NCBI GenBank assembly: GCA_937127165.1
Contig: CAKZLR010000018.1
Location: 1 to 34,346, forward strand
Origin: an uncultured Candidatus Peregrinibacteria bacterium
GTDB lineage: Bacteria; Patescibacteriota; JACMRA01
Direction of reading: 5' to 3'
Length of the DNA: 34,346 nt
Shown here piece by piece: positions 1 through 8,285 of this stretch. The translations under genes and the position numbers were made by a program. The notes under the pieces were generated by a model. The model searched no databases, was not told where the DNA came from, and worked only from the letters and a program-made list of their open reading frames with translations. Numbering within the stretch: position 1 is the stretch's first letter; every line of letters starts with the position of its first letter.

Positions 1-83
1 CTTTTTCCATTTGACTTAAAATCAGTAATAAAATTTGTTTTGTTAGCAACAGTATTTTAAAATACGATAGTGGTAAATAATCT

Positions 84-92
84 TGTTATAAT
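84..92 (+). promoter_or_regulatory. Extended -10 promoter of the prephenate dehydratase gene
   Basis: TGTTATAAT is a perfect extended -10 element (TGn plus TATAAT). The predicted start of transcription is near 99, leaving a leader of about 30 bases. A second TATAAT lies at 103-108 and could serve as an alternative. I see no clear -35 box, which extended -10 promoters often do without. Confidence 0.5.
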
Positions 93-130
93 TTAAAAAA
101 TGTATAATTCTTGGTTGTGCAGGTGGGCTT

Positions 131-991
131 ATGCAAAAAGTTGCTTTTTTAGGTCAAAACGGATCTTTTAGTAGTCTTGTTGCTAAAAAATATTTTAAAG
201 ATAACTTTGTGCCAACTAGTTGCAGTCAAGCTAGAGATTTGTTTGAAGCGATTGTTCGAGGAAGTGCAGACATTGCTATAATTCCTATCGAAAATACTGT
301 CGGCAGTTCGGTTTTAGAACATTATGATTTGTTTTATGATTATGAAGATAAAGTAGAAATTTTTAGAGAAGTTTATTTGGCTATCGAACATCAATTAATC
401 GGGTTAGATACTAGTAGTCTAGAAGTTATAGATACAGTTTATGCCCATCCTCAAGCCTTTTTGCAGTGTAGTTATTTTTTGCAAAATTATTCCCACTGGA
501 ATCTTAAAGAGATGGCTAATACTTCTCAAGCGATGCAACAAGTGCTCGAACAAAACTTAGCAAATATAGCTCTGATAGGCAGTAAAAAAATTATTAATGG
601 ATCAAACAACCTTAAAATTTTGGCATCTAACATACATAACCATAAAAATAACTATACTAGATTTTTGTTAATCTGCAAAAAGTGTCAGACTCAAACTTCT
701 TCTAGAGTTGATAAGTGTAGTATTTGTTTTAAACTAAAGCACCAACCAAAAAGCCTACTTTCAGCTCTCCAAATTATTAGTCAGGATTATATTAACCTGA
801 CCAAGATTGAATCTAGACCAATACCGGGAACGATTTTTGAGTATATTTTTTATGTTGATTTTGAATTTGAGCCACAAAGGCTTCGGCAAGTTAAACTAAT
901 TTTGCAGGAGTTAAGAAACAATACTATTGAACTCAAAAATTTTGGTTTTTATAAGAAGGGTAGACAAAATAATTATAAATTGGAAAATTAA
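131..991 (+). CDS. pheA: Prephenate dehydratase with C-terminal ACT domain
   Basis: This enzyme converts prephenate to phenylpyruvate in cytoplasmic phenylalanine synthesis. The 286-residue length fits monofunctional family members with no chorismate mutase part. The N-terminal catalytic domain shows the PIENTVGSS segment (residues 52-60) and the conserved TRF motif (176-178). The C-terminal ACT domain has ESRP (227-230) followed by FEYIFYVDFEF, the usual phenylalanine-sensing site, so feedback inhibition is likely. An AGGTGGG sequence sits 4 bases before the ATG and supports the start. Odd points: two CxxC pairs (Cys182/185 and Cys196/199) flank the linker between the domains and could form a zinc knuckle. 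No other aromatic pathway gene is present, and amino acid synthesis is patchy in this type of bacterium. The family call is firm; the physiological role is less so. Confidence 0.9.
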   Translation: MQKVAFLGQNGSFSSLVAKKYFKDNFVPTSCSQARDLFEAIVRGSADIAIIPIENTVGSSVLEHYDLFYDYEDKVEIFREVYLAIEHQLIGLDTSSLEVIDTVYAHPQAFLQCSYFLQNYSHWNLKEMANTSQAMQQVLEQNLANIALIGSKKIINGSNNLKILASNIHNHKNNYTRFLLICKKCQTQTSSRVDKCSICFKLKHQPKSLLSALQIISQDYINLTKIESRPIPGTIFEYIFYVDFEFEPQRLRQVKLILQELRNNTIELKNFGFYKKGRQNNYKLEN

Positions 992-1052
992 AATTCTCAA
1001 CTAAAATAGCTCCTATGTACATTTTTGGAAGAGATTTTTAGATCAAGTAAAT

Positions 1053-1973
1053 TCAATTTATTTTTTGTAAAATTCTAAGCATAGCACTACGACTGCGGAT
1101 ATTTTCTTTTATTTCTTGTGGAGTTGGTTTGATTGGTTTTTTGGTTAATAACTTAAAATTTTGGATTTTATTACCAAAATTGTCGATTTCAACCGGCTTG
1201 GAAATCTGTCTCATAAATTTGGTTACAAGTTTATCTTCTAGACTATTAAAACTAACTATCATTATCAAGCCACCTACTTTAATTTTATTTGGAGCAACTT
1301 TTAAGAATCTTTCTAGAGAGTCAAATTCGTCATTAGTCCATACTCTCAAAGCTTGCCAAACTCGGCTTAAAATAGAATTAGTTTGGTGAAAAAATTTCTG
1401 GGGGATGATTTCTAGAATAGATTCTACAATTTCACCTACAATTACAGAATCTCTTTTTTTAGCTAAATTAAATAAATTTTGAGCAATTTTCTTACTTAAA
1501 CGTTCACCTGAATAAGTATAAATTATTTTTTGTAGTTCAAAAGGTGTTTTCAAACCTCGAATTTTTTGCCACACACTTTGACCTTGAGTCTGATCATATC
1601 TAAGATCAAATATATCTTTGTGGCTGAGGTAGCTAAAACCTCGTTGGCTAGTAGCTAGCTGATTGCTAGAAAAGCCTAAATCTAAAACTATCACATCAAA
1701 GAAACCATCGTCAAAAGTTTCAATATAATCAGCAAAATTGGAGTGTTGGAGCGTTAAGTTTTGTAAAGCATTTAGGTTGCACTTTTCGATAACTGATAAG
1801 TCTAAATCGCAGGCAAAAACCATCCACTTGTTTCGTAAAAAAACTTGAGAATAACCACCTCCTCCAAAAGTTCCATCAAAAATAATTAGTTTTTTCGTAA
1901 AATCTAATTTTTCCCTTATTATCTTAACTATTTCAGTAATGAGTACAGGTATGTGTTGATTTTGAATATACAT
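1053..1973 (-). CDS. rsmH: 16S rRNA (cytosine-1402 N4)-methyltransferase RsmH (MraW)
   Basis: RsmH methylates N4 of C1402 in the decoding centre of 16S rRNA using S-adenosylmethionine. The 306-residue protein starts with the family signature HIPVLITEIV. It has the SAM-binding glycine loop (DGTFGGGGYS), the DLGFSSNQL motif, the RGFSYL and FDLRYD segments of the family-specific insert, and the C-terminal RSRSAMLRILQKI. Length and motif order are normal. The ATG lies 12 bases after the 3' end of tRNA-Arg on the same strand, with AGGAT just before it, so the gene is probably transcribed from the tRNA promoter and released by tRNA processing. In many bacteria mraW heads the division and cell-wall cluster; here it stands alone. 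An open frame on the other strand (1129-1389) is a shadow. Confidence 0.95.
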   Translation of the reverse strand: MYIQNQHIPVLITEIVKIIREKLDFTKKLIIFDGTFGGGGYSQVFLRNKWMVFACDLDLSVIEKCNLNALQNLTLQHSNFADYIETFDDGFFDVIVLDLGFSSNQLATSQRGFSYLSHKDIFDLRYDQTQGQSVWQKIRGLKTPFELQKIIYTYSGERLSKKIAQNLFNLAKKRDSVIVGEIVESILEIIPQKFFHQTNSILSRVWQALRVWTNDEFDSLERFLKVAPNKIKVGGLIMIVSFNSLEDKLVTKFMRQISKPVEIDNFGNKIQNFKLLTKKPIKPTPQEIKENIRSRSAMLRILQKIN

Positions 1974-1985
1974 TTTATCCTACAA

Positions 1986-2062
1986 TGGTGCAGCCGATTG
2001 GATTCGAACCAACGACCCACAGCTTAGAAGGCTGTTGCTCTATCCAACTGAGCTACGGCTGC
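1986..2062 (-). tRNA. tRNA-Arg (anticodon UCU)
   Basis: On the minus strand a full cloverleaf folds: acceptor GCAGCCG pairs with CGGCTGC, the D arm has AGCTCAGTTGG, and the anticodon stem ACAGC/GCTGT encloses the loop CTTCTAA with anticodon TCT. The T arm has GGTTCGAATCC. The discriminator is A and CCA is encoded (1986-1988). A TTGACA hexamer lies about 41 bases upstream (plus-strand 2104-2109), at a plausible -35 distance, but no convincing -10 box stands at the standard spacing. rsmH follows after 12 bases. Confidence 0.97.
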
Positions 2063-2160
2063 ATTTTGCATGCAAAAAACTTAATTTTATAAATTACAGA
2101 TCTTGTCAAATGTTCTGTAGCAATTTGACAATGGTTTTAATTTTTACCATTTTGGTTGTC

Positions 2161-2844
2161 ATGACTTTCGCACAACTTCTAGAGATCTTTAAAAAAAGAT
2201 GGTGGCTACCTTTGGTTACGACTGTTTTGTTCACATCTATCGGTTTAGGTTTTTTCTCGCCGCAAATTAAATACCAAGTTAATATCAGCTTTAATATAAC
2301 CACTAAAAATGATAAGGAGATTGTACAAGAAGCGATCTGTCCAGATATTAATAAGGCTTTAGTAGAAATAGATCCGGAAGTGTGGGGCAAAGTGGAAAAA
2401 AGCATGATTAACAAAGAGCATGTCTATTTTAAAGTGTTAAGAACTATAAAAAGTTATTTTATGAACCGTTTTAATTCGGTAGATATACAAGCTCAAATTG
2501 CCAACCAAATTGGGTATAGTACCGACAATCTAAGAAGGCAATCTCCATTTTACAGTATCGTGGATTATGATTTAGGCGGGCTTGGTTTTGAATTTGTTTC
2601 AACTGATAGAAATCAGGTAGAAAAGTTTGATGAAGCTGTTTCAGTAGTTTTTGAAAATATAGTTCAGGAATGGAACCAAGAAAAGGATGTTTTTGCGGTG
2701 AGATTGTTGTCGGACTATACTCAAGCATCTGTTATTTTGGTTCGTCCAAACCTACAACAATATGCTTTACCGATTGTGGCTGGTTTCGTTTTTGGATTAG
2801 CTCTTGCTTTTTTGTTACCCAAATCTAAAAATAAATTTTTATGA
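2161..2844 (+). CDS. Wzz-like two-helix membrane protein
   Basis: A protein of about 228 residues with the layout of chain-length determinant (Wzz/YveK-like) proteins. It has a short cytoplasmic start (MTFAQLLEIFKKRWW), one transmembrane helix, a long extracytoplasmic domain of roughly 160 residues, and a second helix (YALPIVAGFVFGLALAFLL) followed by a basic tail. Such proteins control polysaccharide length or partner with export kinases at the membrane. The frame is open back to 2035, but that would run through the opposite-strand tRNA-Arg. Of the inner starts (2110, 2131, 2161), 2161 gives the family-typical N-terminus; none has a clear ribosome-binding site. The stop overlaps the next start by 4 bases (ATGA), so the two genes are translationally coupled. 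No glycosyltransferase is nearby, so the role in surface polysaccharide is inferred from architecture alone. Confidence 0.55.
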   Translation: MTFAQLLEIFKKRWWLPLVTTVLFTSIGLGFFSPQIKYQVNISFNITTKNDKEIVQEAICPDINKALVEIDPEVWGKVEKSMINKEHVYFKVLRTIKSYFMNRFNSVDIQAQIANQIGYSTDNLRRQSPFYSIVDYDLGGLGFEFVSTDRNQVEKFDEAVSVVFENIVQEWNQEKDVFAVRLLSDYTQASVILVRPNLQQYALPIVAGFVFGLALAFLLPKSKNKFL

Positions 2845-3398
2845 TACCGCTAATTTTGATAGTTATTAATGTAATAATTTTTATTATTCCTTATTTTGTC
2901 ACTTTTAGAGGCCCCTTTGACAATTTTACCAACTTTTTAATGTTGGGATGGAAGGAGAATGCTGCTATTAGAGATGGTGAGTTTTATAGATTGTTTACTT
3001 CAAATTTTTTACATGGCGATATTACCCACCTATTTGTCAATATGTTTTCGCTTTACAATGTTGGACCTATTGTTAACAGTGTTTTTGGGAATTTAGGATT
3101 TTCTTTAATTTTCTTTTTGTCCGGTATTGGTAGTTCTCTAACATCTTTTTGGTTTAACCCAAACCCTAGTGTAGGGGCTAGTGGGGCAATTTTTGGCCTG
3201 GTGGGGGCTTTGTCTGCTCTAGCCATTGCTACTAATAATATTTCCTTATTGTTCAATATTCTGGTAGTGATTGCTATCAATGTTTTGATTGGATTTCTAA
3301 ATTCTACAATAGATAATTGGGGACATCTTGGTGGTTTTATGTTCGGTTTAGTTATTGGGTTTATCTTAATTTATAGTGGGCAAGTTAATAGAATTTAG
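2841..3398 (+). CDS. Rhomboid-family intramembrane serine protease
   Basis: A 185-residue protein made almost entirely of transmembrane helices, with the full rhomboid signature: HGDITHLFVN (His63, Asn67), the catalytic Ser114 in GASGAIFG, and the partner His162 in NWGHLGGFMFG. Rhomboids cut transmembrane helices of other proteins inside the membrane. Length and motif spacing match the small six-helix bacterial core type with no extra cytoplasmic domain. It overlaps the upstream Wzz-like gene by 4 bases (ATGA), indicating one transcript and coupled translation. The membrane-anchored partner is an obvious candidate substrate, but nothing in the sequence proves this. Confidence 0.93.
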   Translation: MIPLILIVINVIIFIIPYFVTFRGPFDNFTNFLMLGWKENAAIRDGEFYRLFTSNFLHGDITHLFVNMFSLYNVGPIVNSVFGNLGFSLIFFLSGIGSSLTSFWFNPNPSVGASGAIFGLVGALSALAIATNNISLLFNILVVIAINVLIGFLNSTIDNWGHLGGFMFGLVIGFILIYSGQVNRI

Positions 3399-3894
3399 TG
3401 TTAACTTGATCTCTATACTAAGCTATGATGAAAATTTTAAGGTATTTTAATTATTTAGGTCAATTTTTGTCTACTACAATGGTATCGTGATTAGCCTGTA
3501 AAACAGGTTGGCAATTTGGATTCTTTCACTAAAACTTTAATAGTTCGTAAATTTGAGTGTATCTTTTTTGAAAGAAATGTGTGATACACTTAAAACTAAG
3601 TTTTAGATTTTTGTATATTTTTTGGTTGATTGTAATAGTTTTTTGTCAAATAACCTATTTAAACAATTTTTACTTAGTCTTAAATTTAAATAAGTTATCC
3701 TGAAATTTGTTCAATATTTTATTCGTTAAATTTCCAAATCCCCTCTTTCTGTTTATTTTCGTTTATTTTCCAAGTAAGAGTTTCCAGTCTTTTAAACCGT
3801 AGGTATTAGCGAAAAAGTAAAGTATTAAAAAACTATTAGTTTAACTTGCACAAAAATCAAAAATTATTTCTTAATCTTAATTAAGATATTTTTT
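3399..3894. other. AT-rich intergenic region before thrS
   Basis: No credible open frame. It holds a tRNA-like but imperfect fold at 3464-3534, an inverted repeat AGTGTATC / GATACACT (3556-3563 and 3583-3590, loop of 19), a 10-base tandem repeat GTTTATTTTC (3751-3770), and a perfect palindrome ATCTTAATTAAGAT (3874-3887) ending 7 bases before the thrS start. The last could be an operator or a short leader hairpin. Confidence 0.6.
3464..3534 (+). pseudogene. tRNA-like sequence, possibly a decayed tRNA
   Basis: The ends TTTTTGT and ACTAAAA pair at six of seven positions. AGCCT/AGGTT forms a 5-base-pair stem around a 7-base loop GTAAAAC with T at position 33, which would read anticodon AAA. The D-loop-like part contains GG. 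The T stem is broken and its loop (TTGGATT) lacks the conserved C56. There is no CCA. This is either a degraded tRNA or chance in AT-rich DNA. Confidence 0.2.
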
Positions 3895-5784
3895 ATGTCT
3901 CAACAACCACAAAACTCAAATCCAGAACTTAATATCAAAAGACACTCTTTTGCACATGTTATGGCGGCTGCTGTCAAAGACATGTTCCCTGAAGCTCGGT
4001 TTGGAGTTGGCCCAGTTATCGAAAATGGGTGCTACTACGATTTTATTTTGCCTCGAACTTTAATTCCAGAGGATTTACCGCTTTTAGAAGAAAAAATTGT
4101 AGCTTTGCTAAAAAGAAATCTTATTTTTAAAGTCCAAGAAGTTACTTTTGAAAGAGCCATCGAAATTTTTACTGAACTAAAACAACCTCTAAAATTAGAA
4201 TTATTGAACGATTTAGCTACACGTGGAACTACTAGTATGAGTCAAGAAGAGGCTGAAACGATCGGTATTGACTTGTTAAATTTAAAGATCACCATTTACA
4301 GGCTAGAAGATGAAGATACTGGCGAAGATTTGTTTGTGGATTTGTGTCGTGGCCCGCACATTAAAAGTGTTCAAGAGTTAGGTAAGTTAGGTTTTAAATT
4401 AGATAAATTTAGTGGTAGTTACTGGCGAGGTGATCAAAAAAGAAATATTAAGATGCAACGAATTTATGCTCTAGTATTTAATACTCAAAGCGACCTTAAT
4501 AACTTTTTGTACCAAAGAGAAGAAGCTCAAAAGCGAGATCACAGATTGCTTGGTCAGCAATTGGAAATATTTACAATACACGAAGAAGTAGGAGCAGGAT
4601 TGCCTTTATATTTACCGAAAGGTGGTTTGATTCGCCGTACTCTAGAAAGCTATTGTTGGCAAGAAGCTAAAAAAGCTGGTTATCAATATGTTTACACGCC
4701 CCATATTGGTAAAAGCGATTTGTTTGCTCGTAGTGGACATTTGGATCATTATCGTGACGGAATGTATGCACCTATTGAAATGATCAATCTTAAAGGAGAA
4801 GGTAAAGATGAAACCGGCAAGGGCGAGGTGTTTTACCTCAAACCGATGAACTGTCCCATGCACCACTATATTTATTTATATAAACCGAGGTCTTATCGTG
4901 ATTTACCATACAGATTATACGAATATGGTACAGTGTATAGATATGAGGAAAGTGGAGTTTTGACAGGTTTAATCAGAGTTCGTGGTTTCACTCAAAACGA
5001 TGCCCATGTTTATTGCACCCCAGAACAATTAACCGAAGTGATTGGTGAGGCGATCAATCGTTTTACCAGAGCTTATAAAGATATTGGAATTACCGACTAC
5101 AAAATTCGTTTTAGTTTACCAGATTTTGAGAATGACAAAGAAAAATACGGTGAAGAGACCCAAGAGTGGCGAGATTCTATAAGAGATATGCGAAAGGCTT
5201 TAGATGCTCTGGGTGTAGATTATTATGATGCTATAGGTGAAGCGGCATTCTATGGTCCCAAAATCGATTTTCAAGTTAAGAATGTTAACGGTAAAGAGGA
5301 CACCTTAAGTACAATTCAGGTAGATTACTCTATTGCTCCCAAATTTAATATAACCTACAAGGATAAAGATGGAAAGGACAAAGTCCCAGTAATTATTCAT
5401 ATGGCTTTAATGGGCAGTATCGATCGTTTTATGGCTTTTATGCTGGAGATGACTGGGGGTAGGTTACCATTTTGGCTTGCTCCTGAACAAGTTCGTATTC
5501 TCACAATCAACGATCAAGTTGAAGATTACGTAAGGCAAATCAAATCAGTACTAGATAGTATTGTGTTGATGAAGCCATTAAAATATAACGAGCTTCGTTA
5601 CACAATAGATAATAACAACGAAAGTTTGAGTAAAAAAATACGAGAGGCTGAGTTACAAAAGATTCCGGTAATTCTAATTGTCGGACCAAAAGATATTGAA
5701 GCTCATGAAATTAGTGTCAGAATGCAAAACAAGGAAGAAAAGGTGAAGTTAGAGGACTTAAAAAACTGGTTAGAAAGTATTTAA
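3895..5784 (+). CDS. thrS: Threonyl-tRNA synthetase lacking the N-terminal TGS domain
   Basis: This enzyme charges tRNA-Thr in the cytoplasm. The 629 residues begin directly in the editing (SAD) domain; the usual N-terminal TGS domain of about 60 residues is absent. Editing residues are present: H17xxxH21 (RHSFAH) and C151xxxH155 (CRGPH), so clearing of Ser-tRNA-Thr should work. The class II catalytic core follows with zinc ligands Cys320 (KPMNCPMH), His371 (NDAHVYC) and His502 (IIHMALMGS). Motif 2 is in the YRYEESGVL...VRGFTQNDAH region and motif 3 in SIDRFMAFMLEMTGG. The C-terminal anticodon-binding domain starts near PEQVRILTIND. The ATG has no clear ribosome-binding site; a 14-base palindrome sits 7 bases upstream. 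Loss of TGS is also seen in other small genomes. The identification is firm. Confidence 0.97.
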   Translation: MSQQPQNSNPELNIKRHSFAHVMAAAVKDMFPEARFGVGPVIENGCYYDFILPRTLIPEDLPLLEEKIVALLKRNLIFKVQEVTFERAIEIFTELKQPLKLELLNDLATRGTTSMSQEEAETIGIDLLNLKITIYRLEDEDTGEDLFVDLCRGPHIKSVQELGKLGFKLDKFSGSYWRGDQKRNIKMQRIYALVFNTQSDLNNFLYQREEAQKRDHRLLGQQLEIFTIHEEVGAGLPLYLPKGGLIRRTLESYCWQEAKKAGYQYVYTPHIGKSDLFARSGHLDHYRDGMYAPIEMINLKGEGKDETGKGEVFYLKPMNCPMHHYIYLYKPRSYRDLPYRLYEYGTVYRYEESGVLTGLIRVRGFTQNDAHVYCTPEQLTEVIGEAINRFTRAYKDIGITDYKIRFSLPDFENDKEKYGEETQEWRDSIRDMRKALDALGVDYYDAIGEAAFYGPKIDFQVKNVNGKEDTLSTIQVDYSIAPKFNITYKDKDGKDKVPVIIHMALMGSIDRFMAFMLEMTGGRLPFWLAPEQVRILTINDQVEDYVRQIKSVLDSIVLMKPLKYNELRYTIDNNNESLSKKIREAELQKIPVILIVGPKDIEAHEISVRMQNKEEKVKLEDLKNWLESI

Positions 5785-6570
5785 CCATATTAGAACTGAA
5801 CTACTTGTGTTTATTTTAACTTTAAGTACTAAGAAAAAACTTAGGAAAAAATTTACTAGAAGTACTATCAGTGGAGAATATAGTTTACATTTTTTAATTT
5901 TGACAAAGTTACTTAGTGACTGTAGTTAGTTTATTAAAGGTAGCTTATTTTGTCTTTTTTTATCAAAAAAAATTACAAGAATAATCATACGTTAATTTAT
6001 ACTTTTTTATCTTAATAAAATTACTTTTGTAAGAATTAGTTGAATTACATTTTCAAAGATAATAACAACATTTATGTAAGCAACTAAGTCTAGTATAAGG
6101 TATCGTAAATTTTCGAAAATATTAGATTAAAAGTTGTTGAAGATGAAGAACTTAAATTTGGAGACAAAATTTTGGAGATTCTCATCTTTCACTTATAGGG
6201 TTGAAACTAGAAAAAAATTGTAGAAATTGCTCAGATACTTACTGGGAAGTTAATAAGTGGAAATATGAAGCAAAAATCATTGAAATATTAATGAGTGAAG
6301 CAAGTGATTATGAAAACGAGTTGTACGATAGAGGGTAGAGAGTAAAATGTGGAAATTCTACAAAGTATAGAAAATAACTTTATACTCAAAATAAAAAATA
6401 AGGCTGGAGAAGTCAGAAGTCTTTACAAAGATTTTTATTAAATTTTAGTAATTAAATTTACTTTTTTATTCAACTTTTTAGTTCAATTTTACATATCATT
6501 AGAAATTTTAGAAGAGTTTAACCTAATCAGTTTAGGTCATAAATTATAAAAATTTTAACTTTTGGGTTTT
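5785..6570. other. Long AT-rich gap holding remnants of a decayed gene
   Basis: No intact gene between thrS and the amidotransferase. Around 6124-6441 there are short frames that look coding but are broken (see the pseudogene entry). The rest is A/T-rich with short homopolymer runs, and I see no clear terminator for thrS. Confidence 0.6.
6124..6441 (+). pseudogene. Probable decayed gene of unknown function
   Basis: Successive fragments read like protein but lie in different frames: one reading VVEDEELKFGDKILE, then a shift into GLKLEKNCRNCSDTYWEV and KWKYEAKIIEILMSEASDY up to a TAG at 6336-6338, then a shift into VEILQSIENNFILKIKN ending at TAA 6439-6441. The acidic and lysine-rich composition and the run of coding-like codons contrast with the flanking A/T tracts. 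A CxxC pair is visible. I do not recognise the family. Chance open frames in AT-rich DNA are the alternative. Confidence 0.3.
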
Positions 6571-7206
6571 ATGTGTCGTTTTTTATTGTTAAAATCTAAA
6601 GATGTTGTAGAGATTAATGTTTTTTTACATAAATTTGCGATTATGTGCTACCATAGTAAATGTCTTGACGGTGACGACCAGGGCGATGGTTGGGGGTTTT
6701 CTTATTTAGATCAAAATAAAAGATGGCAGACTTATCTTTCTTTAGAGCCAGTATGGGAAGATGTGCCTAAGTTGAAGAAAAAAATCTTAACTACTCATTT
6801 AGTGGCGCACGCTAGAAGTGCTAGTTTTGAAAACCAAAAAGGTATAATAGAATACAATCAACCATTTGTTTTTGAGAACTTTGTATTTGTTTTTAACGGT
6901 TTACTAAAGGGTGTAAGATTACCTGAGATAGTTCCAGGTAGAATAGGGTCTCAAAAAATTTTTAACCTTTTTATAAAATACATACGAAGCGGTGCTACTG
7001 CTCAAACAGCTCTAAAAGAAACCGTGGATTTACTAAAAAACCACTGCACTTTTGTACAAGCTCTCAATATTGGAATATGTGACGGGCAAAACTTGTACTA
7101 TCATAACGAGTATGATCCTAATACTGGGGAATATTACCAATTACAATTTTACGAAAATGAGCAGTTACAAATAATTTGTTCAGAAAAATTAGAAGGTTTT
7201 GGCTAG
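6571..7206 (+). CDS. Class II glutamine amidotransferase-like protein (YafJ type)
   Basis: The protein starts MCRFLLL, so after Met removal Cys2 becomes the N-terminal nucleophile typical of Ntn-type glutamine amidotransferases. I therefore start at ATG 6571 and not at the TTG at 6562. Other family marks are DGDDQGDGWGFSYLD, THLVAHARSAS (equivalent to the HTRWAT region) and FVFVFNGLLKG (equivalent to the HNG region). At 211 residues it is a single amidotransferase domain, with no synthase domain attached, as in the YafJ family. It presumably hydrolyses glutamine or a gamma-glutamyl amide; the acceptor is unknown. It stands alone between a decayed region and a tRNA, so context gives no help. 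Confidence 0.8.
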   Translation: MCRFLLLKSKDVVEINVFLHKFAIMCYHSKCLDGDDQGDGWGFSYLDQNKRWQTYLSLEPVWEDVPKLKKKILTTHLVAHARSASFENQKGIIEYNQPFVFENFVFVFNGLLKGVRLPEIVPGRIGSQKIFNLFIKYIRSGATAQTALKETVDLLKNHCTFVQALNIGICDGQNLYYHNEYDPNTGEYYQLQFYENEQLQIICSEKLEGFG

Positions 7207-7407
7207 AACAGTTTAAATTTAAAAGTTATTTTTAAGTTATCTTAAAACTCCATAAATAAACTAACCTGAAGTAATCTAAACGGGCATTAGTGGGGAAATA
7301 TAGATAAGATTAATCTAAGTATAAATTTTTTTGATTTAAAATTGAAGTTAGGTTGAAAGAGAATTACCTAAAAACCTAAAAAAGTATTTGTTTGAACAAG
7401 AGTTTAA

Positions 7408-7788
7408 TTATCGTTTTTTTAAAAAACTATCGTATTTCTGTTTTTGTGGGTCTTTGTTAAGAAAGTAAGGAAATCTTCGAGTTCGTATATTTTGAGAAAA
7501 GATTCCTTTTTGTCTTTGAAACTGCTTATTTCTCTTTAAGAAGAGTGTTAATCCAAACAGACTAGCAAATAGAGAAAACAAAACTCCGAAGATAGCAAAA
7601 GGAAAAGGTAGTACTGGCGATTTAGGTGGTGATATTGGAGGCGAATTGTTTACTTTTGATCGGTTGAGAATGTTTGCAGTTCTAAGTTTAAATTGATTTG
7701 TGGGAATTTTGTCTTTTTTGAAGGTAGCATAAATAAAACCAAACATTCCAAGCAAAGAAGTAATAACTAAGATAATTATATAAGCCAT
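7408..7788 (-). CDS. Small two-helix membrane protein, unknown function
   Basis: A 126-residue protein with an N-terminal transmembrane helix (AYIIILVITSLLGMFGFIYA), a basic then proline-rich linker (SPPISPPKSP), a second helix (FPFAIFGVLFSLFASLFGLTLFL), and a strongly basic C-terminal tail of about 40 residues. I recognise no family. It lies downstream of tRNA-Lys on the same strand, with an 82-base gap containing a 20-base tandem repeat. The basic ends suggest a hairpin with both termini in the cytoplasm. Composition and the long open frame support a real gene. Confidence 0.5.
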   Translation of the reverse strand: MAYIIILVITSLLGMFGFIYATFKKDKIPTNQFKLRTANILNRSKVNNSPPISPPKSPVLPFPFAIFGVLFSLFASLFGLTLFLKRNKQFQRQKGIFSQNIRTRRFPYFLNKDPQKQKYDSFLKKR

Positions 7789-7800
7789 GTATATTATGAT

Positions 7801-7840
7801 AATCTAGTTTTTCTTATTTCAATCTAGTTTTTCTTATTTA
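7801..7840. repeat. 20-base tandem repeat, two copies
   Basis: AATCTAGTTTTTCTTATTT followed by C (7801-7820), then the same 19 bases followed by A (7821-7840). It lies between the tRNA-Lys 3' end and the start of the small membrane protein, so it falls in that gene's leader. It is either replication slippage or a duplicated site. Confidence 0.8.
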
Positions 7841-7870
7841 TCTATCTAATGCTTGTGTTTGGTTATTAGA

Positions 7871-7946
7871 TGGTGGATCCGGTGGGGATCGAACCCACGA
7901 CCAATGGCTTAAAAGGCCACTGCTCTACCGACTGAGCTACAGATCC
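7871..7946 (-). tRNA. tRNA-Lys (anticodon UUU)
   Basis: On the minus strand the acceptor GGATCTG pairs with CGGATCC (one G-T pair). The D arm is AGCTCAGTCGGTAGAGC, the anticodon stem GTGGC/GCCAT encloses CTTTTAA with anticodon TTT, and the T arm has GGTTCGATCCC. The discriminator is A and CCA is encoded (7871-7873). A TTGACA hexamer lies 37 bases upstream (plus-strand 7984-7989), matching its position before tRNA-Arg, again without a clear -10 at standard spacing. Confidence 0.97.
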
Positions 7947-8285
7947 TAAAACACTCAGGTGTGGTTAACTAAAAATAGACAATTGTCAAGTGTTGGTTGA
8001 AGAAGTATGTTTTTTGTTTCACTTCATGTTACCAACATTGATTGTATTAAGTATTAAAATAACTATAAGAAAGTTTAGTTTATATAGATAGTATACATTA
8101 TATTTTTGTTTTTGTATTAGTATTAAAGTTCACCAAATATCCATTTTTGATAATTTATGAGTCAGTTTCATAAGGTTTTAATCGCAAAATAGTCAACATT
8201 AAGTTGTTGTAAAATACTTTTTACTTATGATACAAGTTCTATTTTTAGTTAACACCAACATATACTTACTATAAAGAATTTTTGT
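7947..8285. other. Intergenic region upstream of tRNA-Lys
   Basis: Holds the likely tRNA-Lys promoter hexamer (7984-7989). The remaining roughly 290 bases are AT-rich with no open frame, repeat or hairpin that I can support. Confidence 0.5.

Noticed and set aside
1129-1389. Open frame opposite rsmH
   Set aside because: It lies wholly inside a well-supported gene on the other strand and has no recognisable domain.
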